DNA of 64,000 nt, taken from Breoghania sp037026715. GTDB taxonomy: Bacteria > Pseudomonadota > Alphaproteobacteria > Rhizobiales > Stappiaceae. Below, piece after piece: positions 50,117-59,449 of this stretch (positions are counted from its first letter, which is position 1; the number at the start of each line of letters is the position of its first letter). The DNA lies in NCBI RefSeq assembly GCF_037026715.1, contig NZ_JBANCG010000002.1:1-64000 (forward strand). The letters are read 5' to 3'. A program made the position numbers and the translations under genes. Below the pieces are notes generated by a model, which ran no database searches, was not told the origin of the DNA, and saw only the letters and a program-made list of their open reading frames with translations.

Positions 50117-51565
50117 TTGCTTGATCTTCGGCCCATCCTGCTCGTCACGGGCGTGCTGCTCGCCACGCTGGGCGCGGCCATGATGGTGCCCGCGATGGTC
50201 GATCTCGCGGCGCAGAACGACGACTGGCAGATCTTTGCCGCCTCCTCGCTGCTCACCGTGATGATCGGCATCGCCCTGTGGCTGTCCGCGCGCGGCTCGC
50301 CGGGCACGATGGGACTGCGCCAGGCCTTCGTCATGACGTGCATGGTGTGGGTGGTGCTGTCGGCCTTCGGCGCGCTGCCGTTGCTGTGGTCCGGCACCGT
50401 TCCCACCTATACGGACGCCTATTTCGAGGCGATGTCGGGGCTCACCACCACGGGCGCCACCGTCGTCGTCGGGCTCGATCACGCGCCGCCTGGCGTTTTG
50501 TTCTGGCGCGCCATCCTGCAATGGCTTGGCGGGCTCGGCATCATCGTCATGGCGCTCGCCGTGCTGCCGATGCTGAAGGTCGGCGGCATGCAGCTCTTCA
50601 AGGCGGAGGCCTTCGACGCGCCGGAAAAGATCCTGCCGCGCGCCACCCAGATCTCCGGCATCATGACGCTGATCTTCATCGCGCTGACGGCGGCTTGCGC
50701 GATCCTCTACCACGTCGCGGGTATGGCGCTCGACGATGCGATCATGCATGCGATGACGACGGTGGCCACCGGCGGCTTCTCCACCAAGGACGCCTCGCTC
50801 GGCCATTTCGACAGTGCCGCCATCGACTGGATCGCCATCGTCTTCATGTGCGTCGGCTCGCTGCCCTTCATGCTCTACATCCGGGCGCTACAGGGCGAAC
50901 CGCGTGCGCTGCTGCGCGACACGCAGGTGCGCACATTCTTCGTGCTGCTGGCGATCTTCATCCTCATCATCTGGCTGTTCCAGCACCACAGCGGCATCAA
51001 CGAGGGGCTGGAGGGCCTGCGCTACGCCGCCTTCAACGTCGTCTCGGTGATGACGGGGACCGGCTACGCCAATGCCGACTACAATTCCTGGGGGCCGTTC
51101 TCGGCCGGGCTCTTCTTCATCATCATGTTCATCGGCGGCTGCGCTGGCTCGACCTCGTGCGGCATCAAGGTCTTCCGCTTCCAGGTTCTGTGGGCGAGCC
51201 TCGGCCAGCATTTCAACCGGGCGGTCTATCCCAACGGCATCTTCGTGCCGCGCTTCAACGGCCGCCCCATCGACGACGGCGTCGTCGCGGCGGTGCAGAG
51301 TTTCTTCTTTCTCTATATCTGCTGCTTCGCGGGGCTCGCCATCGCGCTGAACCTGACCGGGCTCGACGACCTGACGGCGCTGTCGGGTGCGGCCACGGCG
51401 ATCTCCAATGTCGGCCCGGGCCTCGGCGAGATCATCGGCCCCGCCGGCACGTTCCAGACGCTCAACGATCCGGCGAAGTGGATCCTGTCCTTCGGCATGC
51501 TCTTGGGAAGGCTGGAGCTGCTGACCGTGCTGGTGCTGTTCATCCCACGCTTCTGGCGGGTGTGA
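50117..51565 (+). CDS. trkH: Potassium uptake protein TrkH
   Basis: 482 residues, the usual TrkH length when begun at the TTG at 50117, which has GAGG nine bases upstream; there is no suitable ATG. Pore-loop signatures repeat in the manner of K+ transporters: MSGLTTTGATVV, TTVATGGFSTKD, SVMTGTGYAN and AISNVGPGLGE, each with the selectivity-filter glycine. Inner-membrane K+ channel-like subunit normally gated by TrkA, which is not in this window. It follows apaG by about 120 bp on the same strand. Confidence 0.91.
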   Translation: MLDLRPILLVTGVLLATLGAAMMVPAMVDLAAQNDDWQIFAASSLLTVMIGIALWLSARGSPGTMGLRQAFVMTCMVWVVLSAFGALPLLWSGTVPTYTDAYFEAMSGLTTTGATVVVGLDHAPPGVLFWRAILQWLGGLGIIVMALAVLPMLKVGGMQLFKAEAFDAPEKILPRATQISGIMTLIFIALTAACAILYHVAGMALDDAIMHAMTTVATGGFSTKDASLGHFDSAAIDWIAIVFMCVGSLPFMLYIRALQGEPRALLRDTQVRTFFVLLAIFILIIWLFQHHSGINEGLEGLRYAAFNVVSVMTGTGYANADYNSWGPFSAGLFFIIMFIGGCAGSTSCGIKVFRFQVLWASLGQHFNRAVYPNGIFVPRFNGRPIDDGVVAAVQSFFFLYICCFAGLAIALNLTGLDDLTALSGAATAISNVGPGLGEIIGPAGTFQTLNDPAKWILSFGMLLGRLELLTVLVLFIPRFWRV

Positions 51566-51609
51566 TCGGGGAGGGCGGGGCGTGCATGCTTGTGGGGTGC
51601 ACGGTACTT

Positions 51610-51742
51610 GTGGTCCATCCTTCGAGACGGTGCTTCGCACCTCCTCAGGATGACGTCATCGTATTGTTGATTTTGAAGAAAACATCAACAAAGACAACGT
51701 CATCCTGAGGAGGCCTGACAAGGCCGTCTCGAAGGATGGGCC
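51610..51742. repeat. Repeat A copy 7
   Basis: Full palindrome with right apical stem GGCCTGACAAGGCC. The spacer forms a third hairpin, TTGTTGATTTTGAAGAAAAC then ATCAACAA. Lies between convergent trkH and the TerB-like gene. Confidence 0.85.
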
Positions 51743-51793
51743 CCAGTCACCAAGTCCCCCAATCAGCCCGCTCCTGCGCACCGCGTCGCCCCC

Positions 51794-52207
51794 TCACGCC
51801 ACCCGGTGACGCACCCTTGCGCTCAGTTCGATCGCGGCAACCGTCAGCTTGTCGAGGTTCAGCCGGTCGCGCAAAAGCGCCAGGAAGCGCAGTTCCTCCT
51901 GCTCGACCACGAGATCGGCCGCCGCCACTTCCACCGCCAGCGCATAGGCTGTCTGGTAGAGCCTTTCGGGAAGCGCGCCGGCGATCACCTCCAGCACGGT
52001 GTCGAGCCCGTCGTCGCCCTCCAGCAGCGCGCCGCATTCCTCCGCGACCTGCACCAGCTTTTCGCTATCGAAATCCCGGAAGACGGGGAGCGTCTGCACG
52101 ATCTCGCCGATCCTCAGCAATTCGGAGTCGGTCATCGTGCTGTCGGCCGCCGAAATCGTCACCATCGTGTAGATCAGGGCTTTCTGGGGAGACACCGTAT
52201 TGGTCAT
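51794..52207 (-). CDS. TerB-like tellurite resistance domain protein
   Basis: 137 residues, all helical. ALIYTMVTISAADSTMTDSE and VAAADLVVEQEELRFL carry the paired acidic metal-binding positions of TerB-like domains (DSTMTDSE, DLVVEQEE). Small cytoplasmic protein; the fold is linked to tellurite resistance and phage inhibition in other bacteria, but the stand-alone alphaproteobacterial form has no known role. Divergent from lysS. Confidence 0.85.
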   Translation of the reverse strand: MTNTVSPQKALIYTMVTISAADSTMTDSELLRIGEIVQTLPVFRDFDSEKLVQVAEECGALLEGDDGLDTVLEVIAGALPERLYQTAYALAVEVAAADLVVEQEELRFLALLRDRLNLDKLTVAAIELSARVRHRVA

Positions 52208-52411
52208 GGGATGAACAGGCTTCCTTGAAAAGGTTCGTTGCGCGGGCCGAAGGTAGGCGTTCGCCTCACCCTCCGCAAGGTTGAGGCCGTGACCGTGACT
52301 TTTGTTTCATAATTATCGTTTTCGGCAATTCCCTACGCACGCGTGTTGCTCTAGTGTCCCGGCGCGCCGCGCAAGGCGCTTCATCACTCCCTCAATGGAA
52401 CAAACCGGAAA

Positions 52412-54067
52412 ATGACCGACCAATCCCTGCCCCCGCTTGACCTGTCGCCCGAATTCATCGAGGCGGCCCGGGCTTCCAAAGCCTGGCCGTTCGAAGAGGC
52501 GCGCAAACTGGTCAAACGGGTGGAGAAGCGGGGAGCGGACAAACCGGTCCTGTTCGAGACCGGCTACGGCCCGTCCGGCCTGCCGCATATCGGCACCTTC
52601 GGCGAGGTCGCGCGCACGACCATGGTGCGCACCGCCTTCCGGTTGCTCACCGAGGACAAGATCCCGACGCGGCTGCTGTGCTTTTCCGACGACATGGACG
52701 GGATGCGCAAGATCCCCGACAGCGTGCCGGACAAGGCCGCGCTGGAGCCGTACCTGCACATGCCGCTGACCTCGGTGCCGAACCCCTTCGGCGGCGATTT
52801 CGACAGTTTCGGCGCGCACAACAACGCCATGCTGCGCCGTTTCCTCGATACTTTCGGCTTCCAGTACGAGTTCGCCAGCGCCACCGAATACTACAAGTCC
52901 GGCAAGCTGGACGAGACGCTGATCCGGGCGCTTGAGCGCTACGACGACATCATGAAGGTGATGCTGCCGACGCTGGGCGAGGAGCGTCAGGCGACCTATT
53001 CGCCCTTCCTGCCGATCTCGCCCAAGACCGGCCGCGTGCTCTACGTGCCGATGAAGGCGGTCGACGCGAAGGCCGGCACCATCACCTATACCGACGAGGA
53101 TGGCGACGACGTCACCCTCGATGTGACGGGCGGCCGCGTCAAGCTGCAGTGGAAGCCGGATTTCGGCGCCCGCTGGGCGGCGCTCGGCGTCGATTTCGAA
53201 ATGTTCGGCAAGGACCACGGCCCCAACATGGGCCTTTACGACAAGATCTGTCAGGTCATGGGCGGCACCCCGCCGGAGCATTTCGTCTACGAGTTGTTCC
53301 TGGACGAAAATGGCGAGAAGATCTCCAAGTCGAAGGGCAACGGCCTCACCATCGACGAGTGGCTGACCTACGCGCCGACGGAGAGCCTCGCGCTCTACAT
53401 GTTCCAGAAGCCCAAGAGCGCCAAGAAGCTCTATTTCGACGTGATCCCGAAGGCGGTCGACGAATACTATACCTTCGTCGACAAATACGCCGACATGCCG
53501 GCGATGCAGAAGCTCGGCAATCCGGCCTGGCACATCCATTCCGGCAAGGTGCCGGAAATCGACATGCCGGTGCCGTTCGCCATGCTGCTGAACCTCGTCT
53601 CCGCGTCGAACGCGTCGAACAAGGACGTGCTGTGGGCCTTCATCTCGCGCTATGCGCCGGGCGAGACGGCTGAGACGAACCCGGAACTCGACCGCCTCGT
53701 CGGCTACGCGATCCGCTATTTCGACGATTTCGTGAAGCCGGCGAAATCCTTCAAGGCGCCGGACGAGGTCGAGCGTGCCGCGCTCGCCTCCCTCGACGCC
53801 AGGCTGGCGGCCCTGCCGGCGGATGCGGACGGTGCGGTGATCCAGGATGCGATCCTCGACGTCGGCCGCGCCATCGAGCGCTATCAGGATGCTTCCAAGA
53901 AGGGCCCCGACGGCGGCCCCGGCGTCTCGGTCGTCTGGTTCCAGACGATCTACCAGTGCCTGCTCGGCCAGGAGAAGGGCCCGCGCTTCGGCTCCTTCGT
54001 GGCGCTCTACGGCATTGACGAGACCCGCGCGCTCATTGCCAAATGTCTCGAGGGCAAACTGGGCTGA
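52412..54067 (+). CDS. lysS: Lysyl-tRNA synthetase, class I
   Basis: 551 residues. Class I signatures are clear: GPSGLPHIGT (53-62, HIGH-like) and KISKSKG (303-309, KMSKS-like). This is the archaeal-type class I LysRS found in many alphaproteobacteria in place of the class II enzyme of most bacteria. It charges tRNA-Lys in the cytoplasm. ATG at 52412 following GGAAA. The SGNH hydrolase gene begins 20 bp after its stop, suggesting co-transcription. Confidence 0.95.
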   Translation: MTDQSLPPLDLSPEFIEAARASKAWPFEEARKLVKRVEKRGADKPVLFETGYGPSGLPHIGTFGEVARTTMVRTAFRLLTEDKIPTRLLCFSDDMDGMRKIPDSVPDKAALEPYLHMPLTSVPNPFGGDFDSFGAHNNAMLRRFLDTFGFQYEFASATEYYKSGKLDETLIRALERYDDIMKVMLPTLGEERQATYSPFLPISPKTGRVLYVPMKAVDAKAGTITYTDEDGDDVTLDVTGGRVKLQWKPDFGARWAALGVDFEMFGKDHGPNMGLYDKICQVMGGTPPEHFVYELFLDENGEKISKSKGNGLTIDEWLTYAPTESLALYMFQKPKSAKKLYFDVIPKAVDEYYTFVDKYADMPAMQKLGNPAWHIHSGKVPEIDMPVPFAMLLNLVSASNASNKDVLWAFISRYAPGETAETNPELDRLVGYAIRYFDDFVKPAKSFKAPDEVERAALASLDARLAALPADADGAVIQDAILDVGRAIERYQDASKKGPDGGPGVSVVWFQTIYQCLLGQEKGPRFGSFVALYGIDETRALIAKCLEGKLG

Positions 54068-54087
54068 GCGTAACCGGGAGGATCTGA

Positions 54088-54828
54088 ATGGGGCAGGGGA
54101 GTGCAGCCATCCGGCTTGCCGCGCTGGCGAGCTGGCTCGCCTTTCCCGTTTACGCCTGGCAGGGCATCGGCGTCCGGCTCACCGTCCGCCGCCTCCTGCC
54201 GGCCCCCGGCGAGGCTTCCGGCCACCTCGAAGGCGACGGCCCCGACCTTAAGCTATTGGTGGTGGGCGATTCGTCCGCCGCCGGCGTCGGCCTCGATGAT
54301 ATCGAGAAGGGGCTGGCGGCGCAGGTCGCCCGCACCCTCAACGAACGCACCGGCCGCGCGGTCTCCTACCGCACGGCCGGGTTCAATTCCGCGATCTCCA
54401 CAGAGATCCGCGACCATGTCGTGGCGCATATCGAGCCGCGCGACTGGACGCACGTGATCGTCTCCGTCGGCACCAACGACATCAAGAATTTCCGCACCGG
54501 CAAAGGCTGGAAGAAGGGCTTCGGCGGCCTTCTCTATGCGTTGCGTGCCCGCTTTCCCGATGCCGCATTCTACTGGCCCAACGTCATGCCGATGGACCGC
54601 GTGCCCGCGCTTCCGCCGACCCTCGGCCGCATTCTGGAGCGCCGCGCCCGTCTCCTCAACATGATCGGCACCACCCTGTGCGCCGAGCGCGGCGCCACCG
54701 CCATTCCCCGCATGCTGGATTTCGGCCCCGACGCCTTCTGCGAGGACGGATTCCATCCCTCCGCCGCCGGCATGGCCGCCTGGGCGACCCATGTGGTCGA
54801 TCACATGGATGCTTGCGAAAGCCGCTGA
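54088..54828 (+). CDS. SGNH/GDSL hydrolase
   Basis: 246 residues. N-terminal hydrophobic segment (about 7-25) may be a signal or anchor. Block I GDSSAAGVG with nucleophile Ser (second residue after Gly-Asp), block III GTND, and block V DGFHPS with catalytic Asp/His are present. An esterase or lipase of unknown substrate. It lies 20 bp downstream of lysS. Confidence 0.9.
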   Translation: MGQGSAAIRLAALASWLAFPVYAWQGIGVRLTVRRLLPAPGEASGHLEGDGPDLKLLVVGDSSAAGVGLDDIEKGLAAQVARTLNERTGRAVSYRTAGFNSAISTEIRDHVVAHIEPRDWTHVIVSVGTNDIKNFRTGKGWKKGFGGLLYALRARFPDAAFYWPNVMPMDRVPALPPTLGRILERRARLLNMIGTTLCAERGATAIPRMLDFGPDAFCEDGFHPSAAGMAAWATHVVDHMDACESR

Positions 54829-55115
54829 CAAGGCGGTCACCCGGGCTTTTCGCATCTCTCTCCCGCAACTGACGCTGTCGGTATTGGAATGTGCCGAAGA
54901 GGTATATTCAGCATATCAATGAATAATTAGCTACCGTTATAAATTATACGTAAGAATAACACACAATATCGTAGTAAACTTATGTTTAACACAAGTTGTC
55001 ATTGAATGGCGACGTTGGGCCGGGTTTCCTTTCGGCTGCGAGGCCGGCTTTTCCGGGGGCGGGAACCATCGCCCCGTTTCATTCACAAATTCCCCTGCTG
55101 GCAGACGAGGCGCGT
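54829..55115. promoter_or_regulatory. AT-rich promoter region of the chemoreceptor gene
   Basis: 287 bp, with 54880-55000 strikingly AT-rich (repeated TATA-like stretches). No gene; probably promoter DNA for the chemoreceptor. No single -35/-10 pair stands out. Confidence 0.45.
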
Positions 55116-56810
55116 ATGTCGATCCGCAATATTTCCATTTCGAGGAAGATCCTCCTGATTGTCGCTCTCATCAGTTTCCTTTCGCTGGCAAACAGCGCGA
55201 TCGGCTACGTTTTCCTCAACAAGGTGGGGGACGCGGCGCTTGCCCTCGATCAGACGGCGAGCCAGGTGCGGCTGGGCGCCCGCATGAACCAGAACGCGCT
55301 GGAGCTCAACCGGGCCGAATACCGGCTCGTCGCGAGCCCGGGTGCTGCGGAAGAGATCATGAAGGAGATAACCGCCAGTCGGGATCTGTTCCACCGGCGC
55401 TACGGGGACGCGATGAAGAGCGCCGGCCCCCGGCAGAAGGTGCTTCTGGACGAGGCGCTGGCGGCGTTCGAGGCCTATTCGGCCAAGCTTGACGAAACGC
55501 TGGCGCTGGCGCGCGATGCCACCGGTGCCGACAGCGGCGAGCTGCGAACCTCATTGGCCGAAATGGCCGCCCGCCACCGGACGCTCGCCCATGATCTGCG
55601 CACGCGGCTGGCAGCCTTCGTCTCCTACAACGACACCAAGAGCGATGCGGCCTCTAAGGACGCGGAAAGCACCTCCGCGATTGCCGGTATCATTGTCCTG
55701 GCGATTGCGCTTGCCGGCATCGCGATCGGCGTCGGCGTTGCGCAGGTCATTGCCCGCCGGTTCGTCGTCGTGCCGATTACCCGGCTGGTGGCGGGGCTGA
55801 AACGCCTGGCGGCCGGCGAGTTTGACTTCTCGATCGATTACACCGAACAGGCCGACGAGGTCGGCGACATCGCCAAGGCGATGCTGGTCTTCAAGGACAA
55901 TGCCGCCGAACGCCAGCGCCTGCTGGCGGAGCAGGAGAAGGATGTCAGGCTGAAGGCAGAGCGGGCGGAGCGCATCGCGGCGCTGACCGCGCAGTTCCGC
56001 ACCGAGGTGGACGAGTCGCTGAACGTCCTCAGTTCCGCCTCCACCGAACTGGAGGCCACCGCCCAGTCGCTCGCCGCCACGGCGGAGGAGACGGCCAACC
56101 AGAGCTCCAGCGTCGCCGCCGCCTCCACCCAGGCCTCCTCGAACGTGGAGACGGTGGCCTCGGCGACGGAGGAAATGACCTCGTCCATCAAGGAGGTCAG
56201 CGCCCAGGTGCTCAGGACCTCCGAACTCGCCGACAGCGCCCGCGACCGCGTCACCTCCGCCTCGGGCCGCGTCTCCGCGCTCAGGACGGGGGCGGAAGCG
56301 ATCGGCGAGGTCATCAGCCTGATCTCCACCATCGCCGAGCAGACCAACCTGCTTGCGCTCAACGCCACGATCGAGGCCGCACGCGCGGGCGAGGCCGGCA
56401 AGGGCTTCGCGGTCGTTGCGGCGGAAGTGAAGGAACTTGCAAACCAGACCTCCAAGGCGACCGAAGAGATCACCGTCCAGATCTCCAAGATGCAGGACGA
56501 TGTGCAGTCGACCGTCCCGATGATCGAGACCATCGCCAAGGTCATCGGCGATCTGAGCGAGATTTCCTCCGCCGTCGCTTCGGCCGCTGAGGAACAGGCG
56601 AGCACCACGGAAGAAATCGCCCGCAACGTGAACGAGGCCGCGCGGGGGACCAGCGAGGTCTCGCGCAACGTCGCCTCGCTCAACGAGGCTGCCGAGACCA
56701 GCAGTGCGGCGACGACGCAGGTGCTGGCCACGGCCCGTTCCGTCGCCGACAAGAGCGAGCGGCTGAATTCGCAGGTGACCGACTTCATCCGGGAAATTCA
56801 GGCCGCCTGA
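55116..56810 (+). CDS. Methyl-accepting chemotaxis protein
   Basis: 564 residues. Membrane helix at about 12-33, a periplasmic four-helix-type sensor (about 35-190), second helix near 192-215, HAMP (about 215-270), and a long coiled-coil signalling domain. The hairpin tip IAEQTNLLALNATIEAARAG-type sequence is complete (EQTNLLALNATIEAARAGEA in part). No C-terminal CheB/CheR pentapeptide is evident, as the protein ends FIREIQAA. The ligand is unknown. ATG at 55116 has GAGG at good spacing; an upstream start at 54996 would add 40 residues before the first helix. Not linked to other che genes here. Confidence 0.93.
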   Translation: MSIRNISISRKILLIVALISFLSLANSAIGYVFLNKVGDAALALDQTASQVRLGARMNQNALELNRAEYRLVASPGAAEEIMKEITASRDLFHRRYGDAMKSAGPRQKVLLDEALAAFEAYSAKLDETLALARDATGADSGELRTSLAEMAARHRTLAHDLRTRLAAFVSYNDTKSDAASKDAESTSAIAGIIVLAIALAGIAIGVGVAQVIARRFVVVPITRLVAGLKRLAAGEFDFSIDYTEQADEVGDIAKAMLVFKDNAAERQRLLAEQEKDVRLKAERAERIAALTAQFRTEVDESLNVLSSASTELEATAQSLAATAEETANQSSSVAAASTQASSNVETVASATEEMTSSIKEVSAQVLRTSELADSARDRVTSASGRVSALRTGAEAIGEVISLISTIAEQTNLLALNATIEAARAGEAGKGFAVVAAEVKELANQTSKATEEITVQISKMQDDVQSTVPMIETIAKVIGDLSEISSAVASAAEEQASTTEEIARNVNEAARGTSEVSRNVASLNEAAETSSAATTQVLATARSVADKSERLNSQVTDFIREIQAA

Positions 56811-56856
56811 CGCGTACACGGCATAGTCGAAGCGGGTCGCGGGCCTTTCCGCCGCG

Positions 56857-56990
56857 GCCCATCCTTCGAGACGCGCTCTTGCGAGCGCTCCTCAGGATGA
56901 CGTTATCGTGTTGTTGTTTTTGAAGAACATATCAACACCCACCACGTCATCCTGAGGAGCCCGCGTCAGCGGGCGTCTCGAAGGATGGGC
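56857..56990. repeat. Repeat A copy 8
   Basis: Full palindrome; left apical stem CGCTCTTGCGAGCG, right GCCCGCGTCAGCGGGC. Between the convergent chemoreceptor and S24 regulator genes. Confidence 0.85.
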
Positions 56991-57014
56991 GTCCCGCTCC
57001 ATCCCGTCAGCCCC

Positions 57015-57656
57015 CTACTGGCTTGCCCAGGTGATCCGCGAGATCCACTCGATCTCCTCGATCGCGAGCGTCTGCTTTGTGCGTTCGTGGCCGATGGGAT
57101 CGAGTTCCACCGTGCGGGCGGTACGCCGGTGCAGCACCCAGGGAGCCACCTCGCCGGTGCGCGTGCGCACCACCACCCGGTCGCCGCGCCGGATCGGGCT
57201 GTTGGGCGAGACGATGATGGTGTCGCCGTCGCGGTAATGCGGCAGCATCGAGTTGCCCGAGACTTCCAGCGCGAAGACGTCTTCGCCGCGCAGGCCCGGA
57301 AAGGGCGTCTCGTCCCAGCCGCCGCCGGGCCGCTGGCTGTCTTCCGCAAACCCCTGATCCGCGCCCCGCACCTGCAGAAGGGGCCGCGCGTCGGCCGTGG
57401 GCGTCAGCGCGTCGGACCCGGCTTGCGGGGTCGTCATCAGCATGACGAAGTCGCCGATCGCCGTCCCCGTGGCTTCCAGCACCTTGGAAATCGATTCCGT
57501 CGAGGGCCAGCGCGGCCGCCCGTCGCCGGCAACCCGCTTGGAGCGGTTGAACGTCGTCGGATCCAGGCCCGCGCGCCGGGCGAGCCCGGAAGGAGACATG
57601 CCATTGATCTTCGCGAGCGTGTCAATGGCCGCCCAGACCCGGTCATGAGATAGCAT
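57015..57656 (-). CDS. S24/LexA-like HTH regulator, probably cleavage-deficient
   Basis: 213 residues. N-terminal helix-turn-helix (about 10-75) with MSPSGLARRAGLDPTTFNRS; C-terminal S24 peptidase domain with Ser136 in VSGNSMLPHYRDGD. The catalytic lysine expected about 35 residues later (GEVxxKVLxRRTA in relatives) is replaced: the sequence is GEVAPWVLHRRTA with Trp173. Autocleavage is therefore unlikely and the protein may act as a stable regulator. ATG at 57656 (MLSHDRVWAAIDTLAK); an extension upstream is not conserved. Targets unknown. Confidence 0.88.
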   Translation of the reverse strand: MLSHDRVWAAIDTLAKINGMSPSGLARRAGLDPTTFNRSKRVAGDGRPRWPSTESISKVLEATGTAIGDFVMLMTTPQAGSDALTPTADARPLLQVRGADQGFAEDSQRPGGGWDETPFPGLRGEDVFALEVSGNSMLPHYRDGDTIIVSPNSPIRRGDRVVVRTRTGEVAPWVLHRRTARTVELDPIGHERTKQTLAIEEIEWISRITWASQ

Positions 57657-57822
57657 CCACGGGCCCCCGATTGGTTTTGCGCCGGCAGCGTGGAGGAATT
57701 TATACCTTCGATCAAGTGCGCCCCGGCATATATTCCTTGCCATCCGTGTCTTCCCGCATTCCCCGAATGTGCGCTAAGGAAGGCGGGAAGATGCGATTCC
57801 CGCGCCCAAGACGGAGACCCGC

Positions 57823-58167
57823 GTGACCACGATCTACAAGATCAGCCCCCGCAGCGAATGGGAAGCGGCGGTGGCCGCCGGAACCTTCACCGGCGCCCCC
57901 GTCGATCTGAAGGACGGATTCATCCATTTCTCCACCGCCGATCAGGCCATGGAGACGGCGGCCAAGCATTTCGCCGGGATGGACGATCTGGTCCTCGTCG
58001 CGGTCCCCGCCGAACCGCTGGGCGATGCGTTGAAATGGGAGGTCTCGCGCGGCGGGGCGCTGTTCCCGCACCTCTACGTGCCCCTTGATCCCGCGCTTGC
58101 GTTGTGGGTGAAGCCTCTGCCACTCGGGCCTGACGGTGCTCACCTCTTTCCGGAGCTCCAGCCATGA
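57823..58167 (+). CDS. DUF952 family protein
   Basis: 114 residues. IYKISPRSEWEAAVAAGTFT, DLKDGFIHFSTADQAMETAA and the GGALFPHLYVPL segment match DUF952, a family structurally like glutathione-S-transferase-independent small enzymes of unknown function. GTG start with GGAG upstream. The stop overlaps the pyrD start by four bases (ATGA), an arrangement conserved in many alphaproteobacteria to my knowledge. Confidence 0.9.
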   Translation: MTTIYKISPRSEWEAAVAAGTFTGAPVDLKDGFIHFSTADQAMETAAKHFAGMDDLVLVAVPAEPLGDALKWEVSRGGALFPHLYVPLDPALALWVKPLPLGPDGAHLFPELQP

Positions 58168-59261
58168 TCGGCACTCTCGTCAACCGGCTCGGCCGCCAGG
58201 CCATGCTGCAGCTTGCGCCCGAAACCGCGCACCACCTGACGATCCGCGCGCTGTCCACCGGCCTCGTACCGGCCTGTCCGCGCAAGGTCGATCCGCGGCT
58301 CCGGTGCGCCGTGCTGGGCCTCGATTTTCCCAATCCGCTGGGCCTTGCCGCCGGTTTCGACAAGAACGGCGAGGTGGCCGACGCGCTGCTGGCGCAAGGG
58401 TTCGGCTTCATTGAGGTCGGCACCGTCACGCCGAAGGCCCAGCCCGGCAACCCGAGCCCGCGCATCTTCCGCTCGCCCGCCGATCACGCGCTCATCAACC
58501 GCATGGGCTTCAACAATGACGGCCACGCCTCCATGCGCCGCCGACTGGAGCGGCGCCGGGGCAGGGGCGGCCTCGTCGCGGTCAATGTCGGCGCCAACAA
58601 GACGTCGGAGGACCGCGTCGCCGACTATGTCGCCGGCATCGAGGCGTTCGCCGACCTTGCCTCGTTCTTCACGATCAACATCTCCTCGCCGAACACGCCG
58701 GGCCTGCGCGATCTCCAGGCCCGCGACGCGCTGTCGGCGCTTTTGGAAAAGGTGCTCGCCGCTCGCGATGCCGCGACAGCGCGCGTCGGCCGGCGCGTGC
58801 CGGTCCTGGTCAAGATCGCGCCCGATGTGGATACGGCGGGGCTTGAGGACATCTGCGCGGAGATCGTGGAGCGCAAGGTCGACGGGCTCATCGTTTCCAA
58901 CACCACGCTCTCGCGCGAGGGGGTGAGCGATCCGGCCGTGGCGCGCGAGGCGGGTGGTCTTTCGGGGCGTCCGCTGTTCGTCAAATCCACCGCGATGCTG
59001 GCGCGCACTCGCCGCCTCGTCGGCCCCGACCTGCCGCTCATCGGTGTCGGCGGCATCGACGACGGCGAGACAGCCTGGGCCAAGATCGCGGCCGGCGCCA
59101 ACCTCATCCAGATCTATACCGGCTTCATCTATGAGGGCCCGGAGCTGATCGGCCGCATTTTCGACCATCTGGCCGAAAAGCTCGATGAAAAGGGTGTCGG
59201 CTCGCTTGCCGAGGCCGTCGGCTGCGAGGTCGACGCCTGGGCGGAGCGGGAAGGGGGCTGA
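58164..59261 (+). CDS. pyrD: Dihydroorotate dehydrogenase (quinone), class 2
   Basis: 365 residues. The N-terminal helix (MIGTLVNRLGRQAMLQLAPE) for membrane and quinone binding marks class 2. FMN and substrate residues: LAAGFDKNGE, NRMGFNND, VNVGANKT, NISSPNTPG (172-180, containing the catalytic serine), SNTTLSR and GVGGIDDGETA. Oxidises dihydroorotate to orotate, passing electrons to ubiquinone at the inner membrane. Translationally coupled to the DUF952 gene. Confidence 0.95.
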   Translation: MIGTLVNRLGRQAMLQLAPETAHHLTIRALSTGLVPACPRKVDPRLRCAVLGLDFPNPLGLAAGFDKNGEVADALLAQGFGFIEVGTVTPKAQPGNPSPRIFRSPADHALINRMGFNNDGHASMRRRLERRRGRGGLVAVNVGANKTSEDRVADYVAGIEAFADLASFFTINISSPNTPGLRDLQARDALSALLEKVLAARDAATARVGRRVPVLVKIAPDVDTAGLEDICAEIVERKVDGLIVSNTTLSREGVSDPAVAREAGGLSGRPLFVKSTAMLARTRRLVGPDLPLIGVGGIDDGETAWAKIAAGANLIQIYTGFIYEGPELIGRIFDHLAEKLDEKGVGSLAEAVGCEVDAWAEREGG

Positions 59262-59274
59262 GGGTTCATAGGTT

Positions 59275-59411
59275 GTGGCCCATCCTTCGAGACGGCCCTG
59301 CGGGCCTCCTCAGGATGACGTTGTGCTTGCTGTTATTTCTGTGAGGGCTACCACATACTCAACGTCATCCTGAGGAGGCCGCGCAAGCGTCCGTCTCGAA
59401 GGATGGGCCAC
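59275..59411. repeat. Repeat A copy 9
   Basis: Full palindrome with GTGGCCCATCC and GGATGGGCCAC ends. Left apical stem GGCCCTGCGGGCC; the right (GCGCAAGCGTCC) has lost part of its pairing. Lies between convergent pyrD and the MATE gene. Confidence 0.82.
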
Positions 59412-59449
59412 AAACGAGCAAGGAGCCTCGACGCGCATCTGTCGCCCCC

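Noticed and set aside
14777..59411. Repeat A copies considered as a CRISPR array
   Set aside because: Copies are kilobases apart and palindromic over their full length, with no regularly spaced units or cas genes.
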